DNA of 11,522 nucleotides, from contig CAYLJO010000194.1 of NCBI GenBank assembly GCA_964383905.1, positions 1 through 11,522 on the forward strand. Direction: 5' to 3'. Source of the DNA: CAYLJO01 sp964383905. Lineage in GTDB: Bacteria; Acidobacteriota; Blastocatellia; Pyrinomonadales; Pyrinomonadaceae. Below, in pieces: positions 1-6,652 of this stretch. Position 1 is the first letter of the stretch. The number at the start of each line of letters is the position of its first letter. The notes beneath the pieces are model-generated. The model did not search any database and had not been told where the DNA came from. It worked only from the letters and a program-made list of their open reading frames with translations. Position numbers and translations under genes: made by a program.

Positions 1-2
1 CT

Positions 3-323
3 TCGCTCCTGATCCTGCTTTTGTTCATCAACTCCGGGCTTTTGCTGGCACAGGTTGGAGCCTCAACCGCGGAAGTTGCGGGTAAGGTGACCGATAAGGA
101 CGGGGCGCTGGTTGTCGGAGCCGGTGTGACGGCGATCGCAGTCGATAAAGGTTTCAGCCGCAGCGCCACGACCAACCAGGACGGCGAATATACGCTGTTG
201 TCACTTCCGCCTGGCAGTTACGACATCCGCGCCGAGAAGGCCGGTTTTTCTCCGCAACGACTAGCGAGCGTGCAGCTTACTGTTGGCCAGTCGTTGCATC
301 TTGACTTCGTGTTACCGGGATAA
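3..323 (+). CDS. Secreted carboxypeptidase-regulatory-like (CarboxypepD_reg) protein, 5'-partial
   Basis: The reading frame is open to the left edge of the window (first complete codon at 3), so the true start lies outside and the TTG at 21 is probably internal. The first residues (SLLILLLFINSGLLLAQ) are the hydrophobic core of a signal peptide. They are followed by one CarboxypepD_reg-like beta-sandwich: AGKVTDKDGALVVGAGV, then TTNQDGEYTLLSLPPGSYDI, then GFSPQRL and LTVGQSLHLDFVLPG, and a TAA stop. In Acidobacteriota this domain usually sits at the N-terminus of TonB-dependent outer-membrane transporters, where the FVLPG-like strand continues into a GVSETVTV-like segment, plug and barrel. 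Here the protein stops after the single domain, which suggests truncation at or near the stop. The 3' end overlaps the minus-strand VWFA fragment. It could also be a genuine small periplasmic domain protein. The domain call is firm; the biological role is not. Confidence 0.75.
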   Translation, partial: SLLILLLFINSGLLLAQVGASTAEVAGKVTDKDGALVVGAGVTAIAVDKGFSRSATTNQDGEYTLLSLPPGSYDIRAEKAGFSPQRLASVQLTVGQSLHLDFVLPG

Positions 324-582
324 GTTGCGTGTCCACGCGCACGACCTCGTCCTCGCCGACCTCCTCGCCAGCGCGGGCGGTAGTACCAGCCCCCGCGTCG
401 GGCGCGGTGGGCGCGGTGACCGCGCGGCGCGGTCGCTGTTGCTGCCCTCCATGCGCAGGCATTTGGGCAGCGGCAAGCACCCCCAATAACACAAGAGAGA
501 AGGCGGCGAGACAGACGCGCGCGCCGAAGCGATGCCGACCCTTCGCATGCGTCAAACAAATGTTCGCAACACTACCGCCCAT
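277..582 (-). pseudogene. N-terminal fragment of a secreted VWFA-type protein
   Basis: This minus-strand frame has the start of an export signal (FGARVCLAAFSLVLLGVLAAA), a low-complexity Gln/Arg/Pro/Ala linker, and then GEDEVVRVDTQLIPV at about 345-313. That last segment is typical of the strand just before the von Willebrand A domain in the 'VWFA-related' secreted proteins of Acidobacteriota. The rest of that family (a 'V.D..GR.V..L...DF' segment and the VWA/MIDAS domain) is missing. After LIPV the frame runs 12 more residues through antisense sequence of the neighbouring plus-strand gene and stops. The start is unclear: GTG at 585 and ATG at 582 are adjacent, with AAAGAGG too close to be ideal. 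It lies 57-60 nt downstream of the channel gene on the same strand. Family assignment rests on a short signature, so it is moderate. Confidence 0.5.
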
Positions 583-641
583 CACCTCTTTGTGCCCCCC
601 TTCCCACCAATCTCCGCACCGCGCCGCGCGAGCGCCCGCAC

Positions 642-1481
642 TCAGGACAGGTATTTGACGAACAGCACCTCGTTGTGCCGCTCGTTGTAGACCAGTTCGT
701 CCACCATCCTGGCAGCGAGAAACAGGCCGAATCCGCCGGGCCTCATGCCCCTCTCCTCGCGAACGCGCGCATGACGGAGCGGGTCGCCGTCAGGGTTGTT
801 GATCGCTGCGTGATCGAGCCGCGCCGGATCGAACCCTGCGCCGGGGTCTTTGATCCGGCAGACGACGGCGCGCTTCAGGCGCACGCAACTGACCTCGATA
901 CTCTTCGACCTATCCAGGCAGCCGCCATGTTCGATTGCGTTTTCGAGCATTTCACGGAAAGCCACGGCGACGGCCTCGCGCGTCTCCGGCGGGATGTCCG
1001 CTAAGGACGGGGCAAGCAGTTGCTCCGAAGTGGAGATCGCTTTCAAGTCGCAGGGGACGCGCAGCTCGATCCAGTCGGGTCGGGCCGAGGCCATCTCGAC
1101 GTCGCCCGTCGGGGGAGCTTCCTGGCAAGTTCTGTATCGGTTGTTGACCCTCCGCCGGAAGGCGTAGTGGATGAAACTGGTGATGATGCCGACGCCTGTA
1201 AAAATGTAGAAGATGGTGAAAATCTTGCCCGCGTCGGTGTGGGGCGTAATATCCCCGTAGCCGACCGTTGACAGGGTGACGACGCTGAAATAGTTGGCGT
1301 CCAACCACGGTAATTTTTCGACGAAGTGGTAGAAGATCGTGCCGAGTGCGATCACGGCAGCCGTGAGCGTCAGAAGATATTGATAAACCTGGCGGTCGAA
1401 TTCCGGCGTTCCTTTCGGCGTCCGTTTCTGTGTTAGCCCGGTCACCAAACCGGAAGGTCGTTTTCTTCTGAAGTCAACCAT
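642..1481 (-). CDS. Two-TM potassium channel fused to an RsbW/SpoIIAB-like ATPase (HATPase_c) domain
   Basis: A 279-residue protein. The ATG at 1481 is chosen because GAGGAGGTGA lies just upstream at ideal spacing; an in-frame start at 1613 would overlap the MFS gene and has no such site. Residues 1-32 are basic and cytoplasmic. TM1 is about 33-55, the pore helix about 60-70, the filter TVGYGD is 72-77 and TM2 is about 84-108. This is a complete Ion_trans_2/KcsA-type pore unit with a canonical K+ filter. After a roughly 35-residue linker, residues 146-279 form a GHKL domain: N box FREMLENAIEHGG (175-187), G1 box DPGAGFD (212-218), G2 region GGFGLFLAARMVDELVYN (249-266), ending NEVLFVKYL. That ending closely matches anti-sigma-factor serine kinases (RsbW, SpoIIAB). 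No RCK/TrkA-N or cyclic-nucleotide domain is present. It is the fourth gene of the efflux operon, 56 nt after the MFS stop. Domain calls are strong; gating or kinase function is inference. Confidence 0.9.
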   Translation of the reverse strand: MVDFRRKRPSGLVTGLTQKRTPKGTPEFDRQVYQYLLTLTAAVIALGTIFYHFVEKLPWLDANYFSVVTLSTVGYGDITPHTDAGKIFTIFYIFTGVGIITSFIHYAFRRRVNNRYRTCQEAPPTGDVEMASARPDWIELRVPCDLKAISTSEQLLAPSLADIPPETREAVAVAFREMLENAIEHGGCLDRSKSIEVSCVRLKRAVVCRIKDPGAGFDPARLDHAAINNPDGDPLRHARVREERGMRPGGFGLFLAARMVDELVYNERHNEVLFVKYLS

Positions 1482-1537
1482 CACTCTCACCTCCTCGCCC
1501 CGGCTCACATCAAACGTCAACCGCCCGCCCCTCCCGG

Positions 1538-3157
1538 TCAGTGCATAGCTACGGGGCCGCCCTTTGCCCGGACGCGCTTGAAGAGCAGCGCGACGGGGAC
1601 GCACAGGAGGCACAAGAGGGCGAGCAGGCGGAAGTCGTCCATGAAGGATAAAAGCATTGACTGTTTGCCGACGACCCCGTACACGAGCGCCAGCGCCCGA
1701 GGCGATACCGCCCGAGGCGACGCGCCCACCGAATGTTGAATGTGCTCTAGCCTTTGCCTGAACGCCGGGTCGTAGGGCGTCAGGTGCGAGGCGATCATCG
1801 CCTGGTGTACCTGCGCGCCGCGCGAGAGCAAGGTGGTGACGGCCGCGATGCCGATCGAGCCGCCCGTGTTCCGCATCAGGTTGAAGAGACCTGCGCCGTT
1901 ACCCATCTGCTCGTTCGACAGCGTCCCCATCGCCATCGTCGAGAGCGGCACGAAGATGAAGCCCGACGCGAGACCGTTGACGATGTTCGGCCAGACGATG
2001 TTGCCCATCGCGATGTCGAGGTTCAGCCCCGCCAGCACGTAGGACGAGTAGACGAGCAGCAGAAAGCCGAACATGATGATCCAGCGCCCGTCCACGCGCC
2101 CGACCAGGCGGCCCGCGATGATGACCGAGATAAGTGCGCCGATCCCGCGCGGGCTGACCGCGACGCCGCTCGCCGTCGCCGGGTAGCCCATCAAGGTTTG
2201 CAGGAACAGCGGCAGCAGCGCGGTCGTGCCGTAGAGGACGATGCCCATCGCTGTAACCAGCAGTGTTCCCACCGCGAAGTTGCGGTTCTTCAAAACCCGC
2301 AGGTTGACGATCGGCTCCTTCGACCGCAGCTCCCAGACGATGAAAGACGCGAGCGCGACTAAGCTGAGAACGGCCGCCCACGTGATGAAGGAAGAGGCGA
2401 ACCAGTCGTCCTCCTGCCCCTTGTCGAGAACGAGTTGGAGCGCCGCCAGCCCAACTGCCATCAGCCCGAAGCCGACGTAGTCGATGCGGCCCGCCTTCTG
2501 CGCCCGGATGTAAGGCGGGTCAGTGATGAACGCGCCGGACATCAGGACGGCCAGGGCGCCGACGGGGACGTTGATGTAGAAAATCCACCGCCACGAGTAG
2601 TTGTCTGTGATCCAGCCGCCCAAGGTCGGGCCGATGATCGGAGCGACGACTGCCCCTAGGCCGAAGAGTCCCATCGCCTGCCCGCGCTTCTCTGGTGGGA
2701 AGGTCTCCATCAGCACCGCCTGTGAGATAGGTTGCAGCGCGCCGCCGCCCGCTCCCTGCAACACGCGCGCGAAGATAAGCATCGGCAGGCTCGTCGCCGC
2801 GCCGCACAGCGCGGACGAGAGGGTGAAGATGATGATGCAAGTGATCAGAAAGCGCTTGCGCCCGAAGAAGCTGCCGAGCCACCCAGTCGCCGGCAAGATG
2901 ATGGCGTTCGAGACGAGGTAGCTCGTCAGCACCCAGGTGGCTTCGTCGGTCGAAGCCGAAAGATTTCCGGCGATGTGCGGCAGCGCGACGTTCGCGACCG
3001 AAGTGTCTAAGACCTCCATGAAGGTGGCGAGCATCACCGACACGGCGATGATCCAAGGGTTGACGCCCGGCGACCACGCCTGGGCGGGTGCGATGGCCCC
3101 CGGCCGGCCCTTGCCCGCCCCTTTTGAATGATCAGCCTGTAAAGGTACGGCGCTCAT
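1538..3157 (-). CDS. DHA2-family (EmrB/QacA) 14-TM MFS multidrug efflux transporter
   Basis: A 539-residue proton-driven exporter of the inner membrane. The length and about 14 hydrophobic helices fit the DHA2 family. Visible family motifs are LDTSVANVALP (50-60, motif D1), GWLGSFFGRKRF (92-103, motif A), RVLQGAGGGALQP (131-143, motif B) and GLGAVVAPIIGPTLGGW (166-182, antiporter motif C), followed by WRWIFYINVPVG (189-200), which is characteristic of EmrB. The start at 3157 overlaps the stop of the adaptor gene as ATGA, so translational coupling is expected. With the adaptor and the TolC-like protein next to it, it would pump hydrophobic compounds from the cytoplasm or inner membrane straight out of the cell. 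The substrate cannot be read from sequence. The first 30 residues are a cytoplasmic Gly/Lys/Ala-rich tail. No defects are seen. It could be named emrB-like, but orthology is not shown. Confidence 0.95.
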   Translation of the reverse strand: MSAVPLQADHSKGAGKGRPGAIAPAQAWSPGVNPWIIAVSVMLATFMEVLDTSVANVALPHIAGNLSASTDEATWVLTSYLVSNAIILPATGWLGSFFGRKRFLITCIIIFTLSSALCGAATSLPMLIFARVLQGAGGGALQPISQAVLMETFPPEKRGQAMGLFGLGAVVAPIIGPTLGGWITDNYSWRWIFYINVPVGALAVLMSGAFITDPPYIRAQKAGRIDYVGFGLMAVGLAALQLVLDKGQEDDWFASSFITWAAVLSLVALASFIVWELRSKEPIVNLRVLKNRNFAVGTLLVTAMGIVLYGTTALLPLFLQTLMGYPATASGVAVSPRGIGALISVIIAGRLVGRVDGRWIIMFGFLLLVYSSYVLAGLNLDIAMGNIVWPNIVNGLASGFIFVPLSTMAMGTLSNEQMGNGAGLFNLMRNTGGSIGIAAVTTLLSRGAQVHQAMIASHLTPYDPAFRQRLEHIQHSVGASPRAVSPRALALVYGVVGKQSMLLSFMDDFRLLALLCLLCVPVALLFKRVRAKGGPVAMH

Positions 3158-4635
3158 CGGACGCGCACCTCCGGCTCGACTGACATTCCCGGCCCGAGCA
3201 CGCTGCTCTGGTCCGGCGGCTTGTCGAAGACGATCTTGACGGGCACGCGCTGCACGACCTTGACGTAGTTGCCCGTCGCGTTCTCCGGCGGGATCAGGCT
3301 GAAGGCCGCGCCGCTCCCGGCCTGAATGCTGTCAACATGGCCCCGGAACGTCCGCCCTGGGTAAGCGTCAACCCTGATCTCGACGTGCTGGCCGGGCCGC
3401 ATCCGGTCGAGTTGCGTCTCCTTGAAATTGGCAGTGACCCACACATCCCCCAGCACGAGCGCCATCAGTCCCTGTCCGGATTGAACGAGCGCGCCCTCTT
3501 CGACCGACTTGCGGGTAACACGCCCCGAAGCCGGCGCGTATATCTTCGTGTAAGAGAGTTCGAGCCTGGCCTCTTCGACCGCCGCGCGGAGCTGCTCAAT
3601 CGTCGCCACTTGTGTCTGCGCTTGGGCCTGGCTCACGGCCACCTGCTGCGGCGCGGTGTTGGCCTGCGAAAGCCGTCCCAGAGCCTCGCCGACTCGCGCC
3701 TGCGCCGTCGTGATCTGCGTCTGGGCGCTCCGCGCGGTCTCCTCCTCCGCCGACTGCCGCGCGCGCGCCTCGGCCACCTGAGCATCGGCGGCGGCGGCCC
3801 TCTTGCGGGCCGCTTCCAAGTTTGCGTCGGCTGTGCGCGCCGCGGCTTCCGCCTGATCGAACTGCTGGCGCGAGGCTTCGTCCTTAGCATTAAGCTCGCG
3901 ATAACGCTCGGCGTCGGCACTCGCGCGGGCGGCTTCGGCCTCGGCGGCGGCGACCTGCGCCTGCGCCTGCGCGGCGCTGGCCTGCGCCGAAACCACCGCG
4001 GAAGCGGCCTGGCCGGTCTTGGCTCGTTCGGCTGCCGATTCCGCCCGTGCCGATTCAACGCCGGAGCTTTCCTTCTGAACCGATGAGGACGCTTGTTGAA
4101 CGCTAGCGCGGCCTGTGGCCCGCGTCAGCTCGACGTTGGCCTGCGCCTCCTTCAAACGTGCTTGGCCTGCGGCGAGCGCGGCCTCGGCCTGAGCGAGTCG
4201 CGCCTCGAAGTCGCGCGGGTCTATCTCGACGAGGAGGTCACCTTCCTTCACCTCCTGGTTATCCGTCACGTAAACTCGCGCGATGTAGCCGGAGACCTTC
4301 GGGCTGACGGGGATGGTGCTCCCGTCTATGAAGGCGTCGTCGGTCGCTTCGTGCGCGCGGGCGTCGAGCCAGTAGCGCACGCCGAAGACGGACGCCGTGA
4401 GCAGCACGAGTCCGGCGGCGAGCAGAAAGAGCGGACGCTTATAGAGCGGCCTTTTCCCCGACTCGGCCTCTCTCTCTTCCTGCGCCGCGGGTGGCTCGCC
4501 CGCCTCCGTAGAGGCTTCCTCACCGCCGCTTTCAACATCTATCCTCTCCTCGACCGCGCCGCGTCGCCCGTCGACGGGTGATGACGTTTCAAAATTCCGC
4601 TCGGCGACTTCAGGCTCTTCGTTAACGGTTGACAT
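3154..4635 (-). CDS. EmrA/HlyD-family membrane-fusion (periplasmic adaptor) protein with extended coiled coil
   Basis: The adaptor that links the MFS pump to the outer-membrane channel. The start at 4635 gives 493 residues and is preceded by GGAGAGGGG at good spacing; longer in-frame starts up to 4725 would overlap the upstream gene. Residues 1-65 are an acidic cytoplasmic tail (AAQEEREAESG) and 68-88 a single TM helix. ATDDAFIDG and PVSPKVSGYI (97-118) begin the lipoyl-like half, and QEVKEGDLLVEIDP is 127-140. An Ala/Gln-rich coiled coil runs from about 143 to 362, then YTKIYAPASGRV (362-373) resumes the lipoyl fold. FSLIPPENATGNYVKVVQR (445-463) is the EmrA beta-barrel hallmark. Usual EmrA proteins are about 390 residues; the excess is in the coiled coil and acidic tail. 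The stop overlaps the MFS start, while the gap to the TolC-like gene is about 83 nt. Confidence 0.93.
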   Translation of the reverse strand: MSTVNEEPEVAERNFETSSPVDGRRGAVEERIDVESGGEEASTEAGEPPAAQEEREAESGKRPLYKRPLFLLAAGLVLLTASVFGVRYWLDARAHEATDDAFIDGSTIPVSPKVSGYIARVYVTDNQEVKEGDLLVEIDPRDFEARLAQAEAALAAGQARLKEAQANVELTRATGRASVQQASSSVQKESSGVESARAESAAERAKTGQAASAVVSAQASAAQAQAQVAAAEAEAARASADAERYRELNAKDEASRQQFDQAEAAARTADANLEAARKRAAAADAQVAEARARQSAEEETARSAQTQITTAQARVGEALGRLSQANTAPQQVAVSQAQAQTQVATIEQLRAAVEEARLELSYTKIYAPASGRVTRKSVEEGALVQSGQGLMALVLGDVWVTANFKETQLDRMRPGQHVEIRVDAYPGRTFRGHVDSIQAGSGAAFSLIPPENATGNYVKVVQRVPVKIVFDKPPDQSSVLGPGMSVEPEVRVR

Positions 4636-4718
4636 AACCCCTCTCCGATCTTCGACCGACTTAAAACGAATAACTGTTCCGGCAGGCCGGTGGCCGCCGC
4701 GCATCGCCCCAACACGTC

Positions 4719-6254
4719 TCACCAACGGAACGACTCGGCGCGCCCGAGGGCCGCGGCCAAGTTGAGTCGCGCCGCGTTGTACTGCGCCAGCGCAGTCACC
4801 TCGGCGCCCCGCGCGTCGGAGAGCGCGGACTGCGCCGTCACCACCTCGACGTTGTCACCCGCCCCCGCGCGGAATCGGTCGCGCGCCATCTCCAGCTCGC
4901 GCTCGGCGAGCGCGACCGACTCATCGGCTGCCTTCACCTGCTCGGCTGTCGTTCTGAGCATCGAGAGTGCTAAGCGCACGTCCTCCTCGACCTGCCCGCG
5001 GATGTTGCCGATTTCGATCTCAGACTGCCGCTCGCGGCTCGCCGCCACCTCGATGCGACCCCGCGTCAGCCCGCCGTTGAAGATGGGGACGTTCAACTGA
5101 AGCGCGCCGCCTCGGGTCGGCAGGTCGTTGTTGGCCGGCGTGATGCCGCTCACGCCGTAGTCGGCGACGAGGGCCAGCGAAGGGAGCAGTTCGGCGCGTG
5201 CGGCCTGGCGCTCGTAGCCGGCCTCGCGCAACCGCGCCTCGGCGACGCGCACCTCGGGCCTTTGTTGGAGGGCCGCCGCGACCGCCGATTCGGCGGAAGG
5301 TTGCGGCTCATCCGAAAAGCGCAGAGCGTCTGTGAGCGAGAGCGCGCCTCCGAGCGGGAGGCCGACCACGCGCTGAAGATTCAAGAGCGCCTGATCTGCG
5401 GCTGTCTGCGCCTGGGCGAGCCGCACGCGCTGCTCCGCAAGCCGGGTCTCGGCGCGTGTCACGTCAACGCCCGTCGCGACGCCCGCGTCGCGCTGGTCCT
5501 GCGCCAGCTTGGAGAGCGTCTCGGCCAACTCCACGTCGGCGCGTGCGGCCTCGACCGCGCGATCCGAGCGGAGGGCTTCGAGGTAGGTGAGGGCGGCGGC
5601 GACGGCCACCTGCTCGCGCGCCGACTTCTCCTGCAAATCCGCCACGCGAACTCCGGCCCGGCCCGCCTTATAATTTTTGATCGCGCTCAAGTCGAAGATC
5701 GCTTGCGAGAGGCGGACGCGCGCGTCGAAGTTTTTGAAGGGCCCGATGAAGGTTTTCGTGATGCCGGGAAATGTCCCGGGTTGAAAGCCCAGCGCGGCCA
5801 GGTTCTCCGTCAAGTCGGCCTGGTATGCTGTGGCCGAGACGTTAGGCAAGAGCCCCGCTCGCGCTTCCCGCGCCTGTCCGCCTGCTTCGCGGCGGCGCTC
5901 GGCGGCGAGCAGCGTTGCCGAATTATTTTGAATGGCGATCTGGACGGCCTCTTCGAGACTGAGGGCGGTTGGCCCCCGCGTCACGACTGCCGCGCCGGGC
6001 AACTGCCCACCGCCCAGGATCGAGTCCGTCGCACCCGTCGAAGGATGACCGCCGATACTTCCGCTCGCCGCAGGCCCGGCGGGTGAAGTTGCATGGCCGC
6101 TCGCCACGCCTGTCTGCCCCTGTGCGGGGGCGCCGCTTTGATAGGTCTGTGCGCACACGAGTCGCGTGAGCGCGAGCCCGGCGCACGCTGACAGAACCAA
6201 GAACCTCAGACCTTGAATACTTCTTCGCTCCATCTTCGCCCCACGCCCTTTCAT
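4719..6254 (-). CDS. TolC-family outer-membrane efflux protein
   Basis: About 511 residues. It starts with a basic region and signal peptide (LRFLVLSACAGLALTRLVCA, about 16-35), probably cleaved after VCA; the cysteine there lacks a proper lipobox. A Gly/Ala/Ser/Pro-rich linker covers about 38-95. Then come two OEP repeats typical of TolC: the first opens with ALSLEEAVQIAIQNN (97-111), includes SQAIFDLSAI and the helix with LTYLEALRSD, and the second contains the VPIFNGG motif and ends with AQYNAARLNLAAALG. The protein would trimerise into the outer-membrane and periplasmic exit tunnel of the pump. It is the first gene of the operon. The start is uncertain: ATG at 6254 has GAAGG immediately against it, and ATG at 6233 has only a weak purine stretch but still keeps a good signal peptide. 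Confidence 0.93.
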   Translation of the reverse strand: MKGRGAKMERRSIQGLRFLVLSACAGLALTRLVCAQTYQSGAPAQGQTGVASGHATSPAGPAASGSIGGHPSTGATDSILGGGQLPGAAVVTRGPTALSLEEAVQIAIQNNSATLLAAERRREAGGQAREARAGLLPNVSATAYQADLTENLAALGFQPGTFPGITKTFIGPFKNFDARVRLSQAIFDLSAIKNYKAGRAGVRVADLQEKSAREQVAVAAALTYLEALRSDRAVEAARADVELAETLSKLAQDQRDAGVATGVDVTRAETRLAEQRVRLAQAQTAADQALLNLQRVVGLPLGGALSLTDALRFSDEPQPSAESAVAAALQQRPEVRVAEARLREAGYERQAARAELLPSLALVADYGVSGITPANNDLPTRGGALQLNVPIFNGGLTRGRIEVAASRERQSEIEIGNIRGQVEEDVRLALSMLRTTAEQVKAADESVALAERELEMARDRFRAGAGDNVEVVTAQSALSDARGAEVTALAQYNAARLNLAAALGRAESFRW

Positions 6255-6259
6255 CCTTC

Positions 6260-6276
6260 GTTAAGGTGTCCTTAAC
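6260..6276. promoter_or_regulatory. Inverted repeat just upstream of the TolC-like gene
   Basis: GTTAAGG-TGT-CCTTAAC is a perfect 7-bp inverted repeat with a 3-bp spacer, ending 5 bp before the ATG at 6254. Its size and position fit a repressor operator or a short 5'-leader hairpin that could affect translation of the efflux operon. No regulator gene lies in the window, so the binding protein is unknown. Confidence 0.45.
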
Positions 6277-6368
6277 CGAGCACGGAGCAACCACCATGCC
6301 AAGCCCCTTTGCGTGCTGATTGGCTGCTCACTTACCAGGGCTTTGTGAGAGGAATGTGGGCGTGCGCG

Positions 6369-6382
6369 TTAATTACGATTAA
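6369..6382. promoter_or_regulatory. AT-rich inverted repeat in the efflux-operon upstream region
   Basis: TTAAT-TACG-ATTAA is a perfect 5-bp inverted repeat with a 4-bp spacer, embedded in imperfectly matching CGCG/AGCG flanks. It stands out as AT-rich inside GC-rich DNA. It may be part of the promoter or an operator half; the arms are short, so chance is possible. Confidence 0.25.
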
Positions 6383-6411
6383 GCGTGGTCAGCGCAGAGA
6401 GGAGTTGGGAG

Positions 6412-6426
6412 TTCGTTATTAACGAA
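6412..6426. promoter_or_regulatory. Perfect 15-bp operator-like palindrome
   Basis: TTCGTTA-T-TAACGAA is a 7+1+7 perfect inverted repeat, the size of a TetR- or MarR-type operator. A related half-site, AGTTCGATAAATAA (6430-6443), follows AGTTCGTTATTAA (6410-6422) at 20 bp, about two helical turns. It lies about 160 bp upstream of the first gene of the efflux operon. I could not fix a -35/-10 pair next to it with confidence. Confidence 0.45.
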
Positions 6427-6508
6427 TGAAGTTCGATAAATAATGACGGGCGGACTTCTTTTCTGAATGGTAGGAATGCTTTGAGTTGCGGCGGACTTCC
6501 TGCTCGAT

Positions 6509-6652
6509 TCAGCGCGTCACGTATGAGGGAATGTTTTCGGCGGCGACGACGAAAGGTGTAGAGGTCAGCGGCAGTCCGATTTGCTGAGAAGGCACGAAGG
6601 CGAAGAGGACGAGGTAGCCGTGCCTGACGAGGAACTGAAGCGCGTCATCTAT
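6509..6652 (-). pseudogene. DedA-family (SNARE-associated) membrane protein, N-terminal remnant
   Basis: This frame contains no ATG, GTG or TTG at its beginning. Read from ATA at 6652 it gives I-DDALQFLVRHGYLVLFAFV, then PSQQIGLPLTSTPFVVAAE, then NIPSYVTR and TGA. The segment FLVRHGYLVLF...QIGLPL...P..VAA matches the conserved opening of DedA proteins (usual form: FL.RHGYLVLF.....EQIGLP.P..P.L.AAG). The remaining roughly 150 residues, including the DedA core with its conserved Gly and Arg residues, are absent. ATA sits exactly where the ATG would be, so the start codon may have mutated. The remnant overlaps the last codon of the GH15 gene in another frame, as a coupled downstream gene would. 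I read it as a decayed gene downstream of GH15. Confidence 0.6.

Noticed and set aside
1482..1613. Longer in-frame start for the channel-kinase protein (44 extra residues)
   Set aside because: The extension overlaps the MFS gene, has no ribosome binding site and reads as Arg/Pro/Gly-rich shadow sequence; ATG at 1481 has GAGGAGGTGA upstream.
1754..2362. 202-residue plus-strand frame
   Set aside because: Arg/Asp/His-rich low-complexity shadow antisense to the MFS transporter, with no domain or start site support.
3337..4086. 249-residue plus-strand frame rich in Arg, Leu and Gly
   Set aside because: Antisense shadow of the Ala/Gln coiled coil of the adaptor gene.
5262..6086. 274-residue plus-strand frame
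   Set aside because: Antisense to the TolC-family gene; no recognisable motifs.
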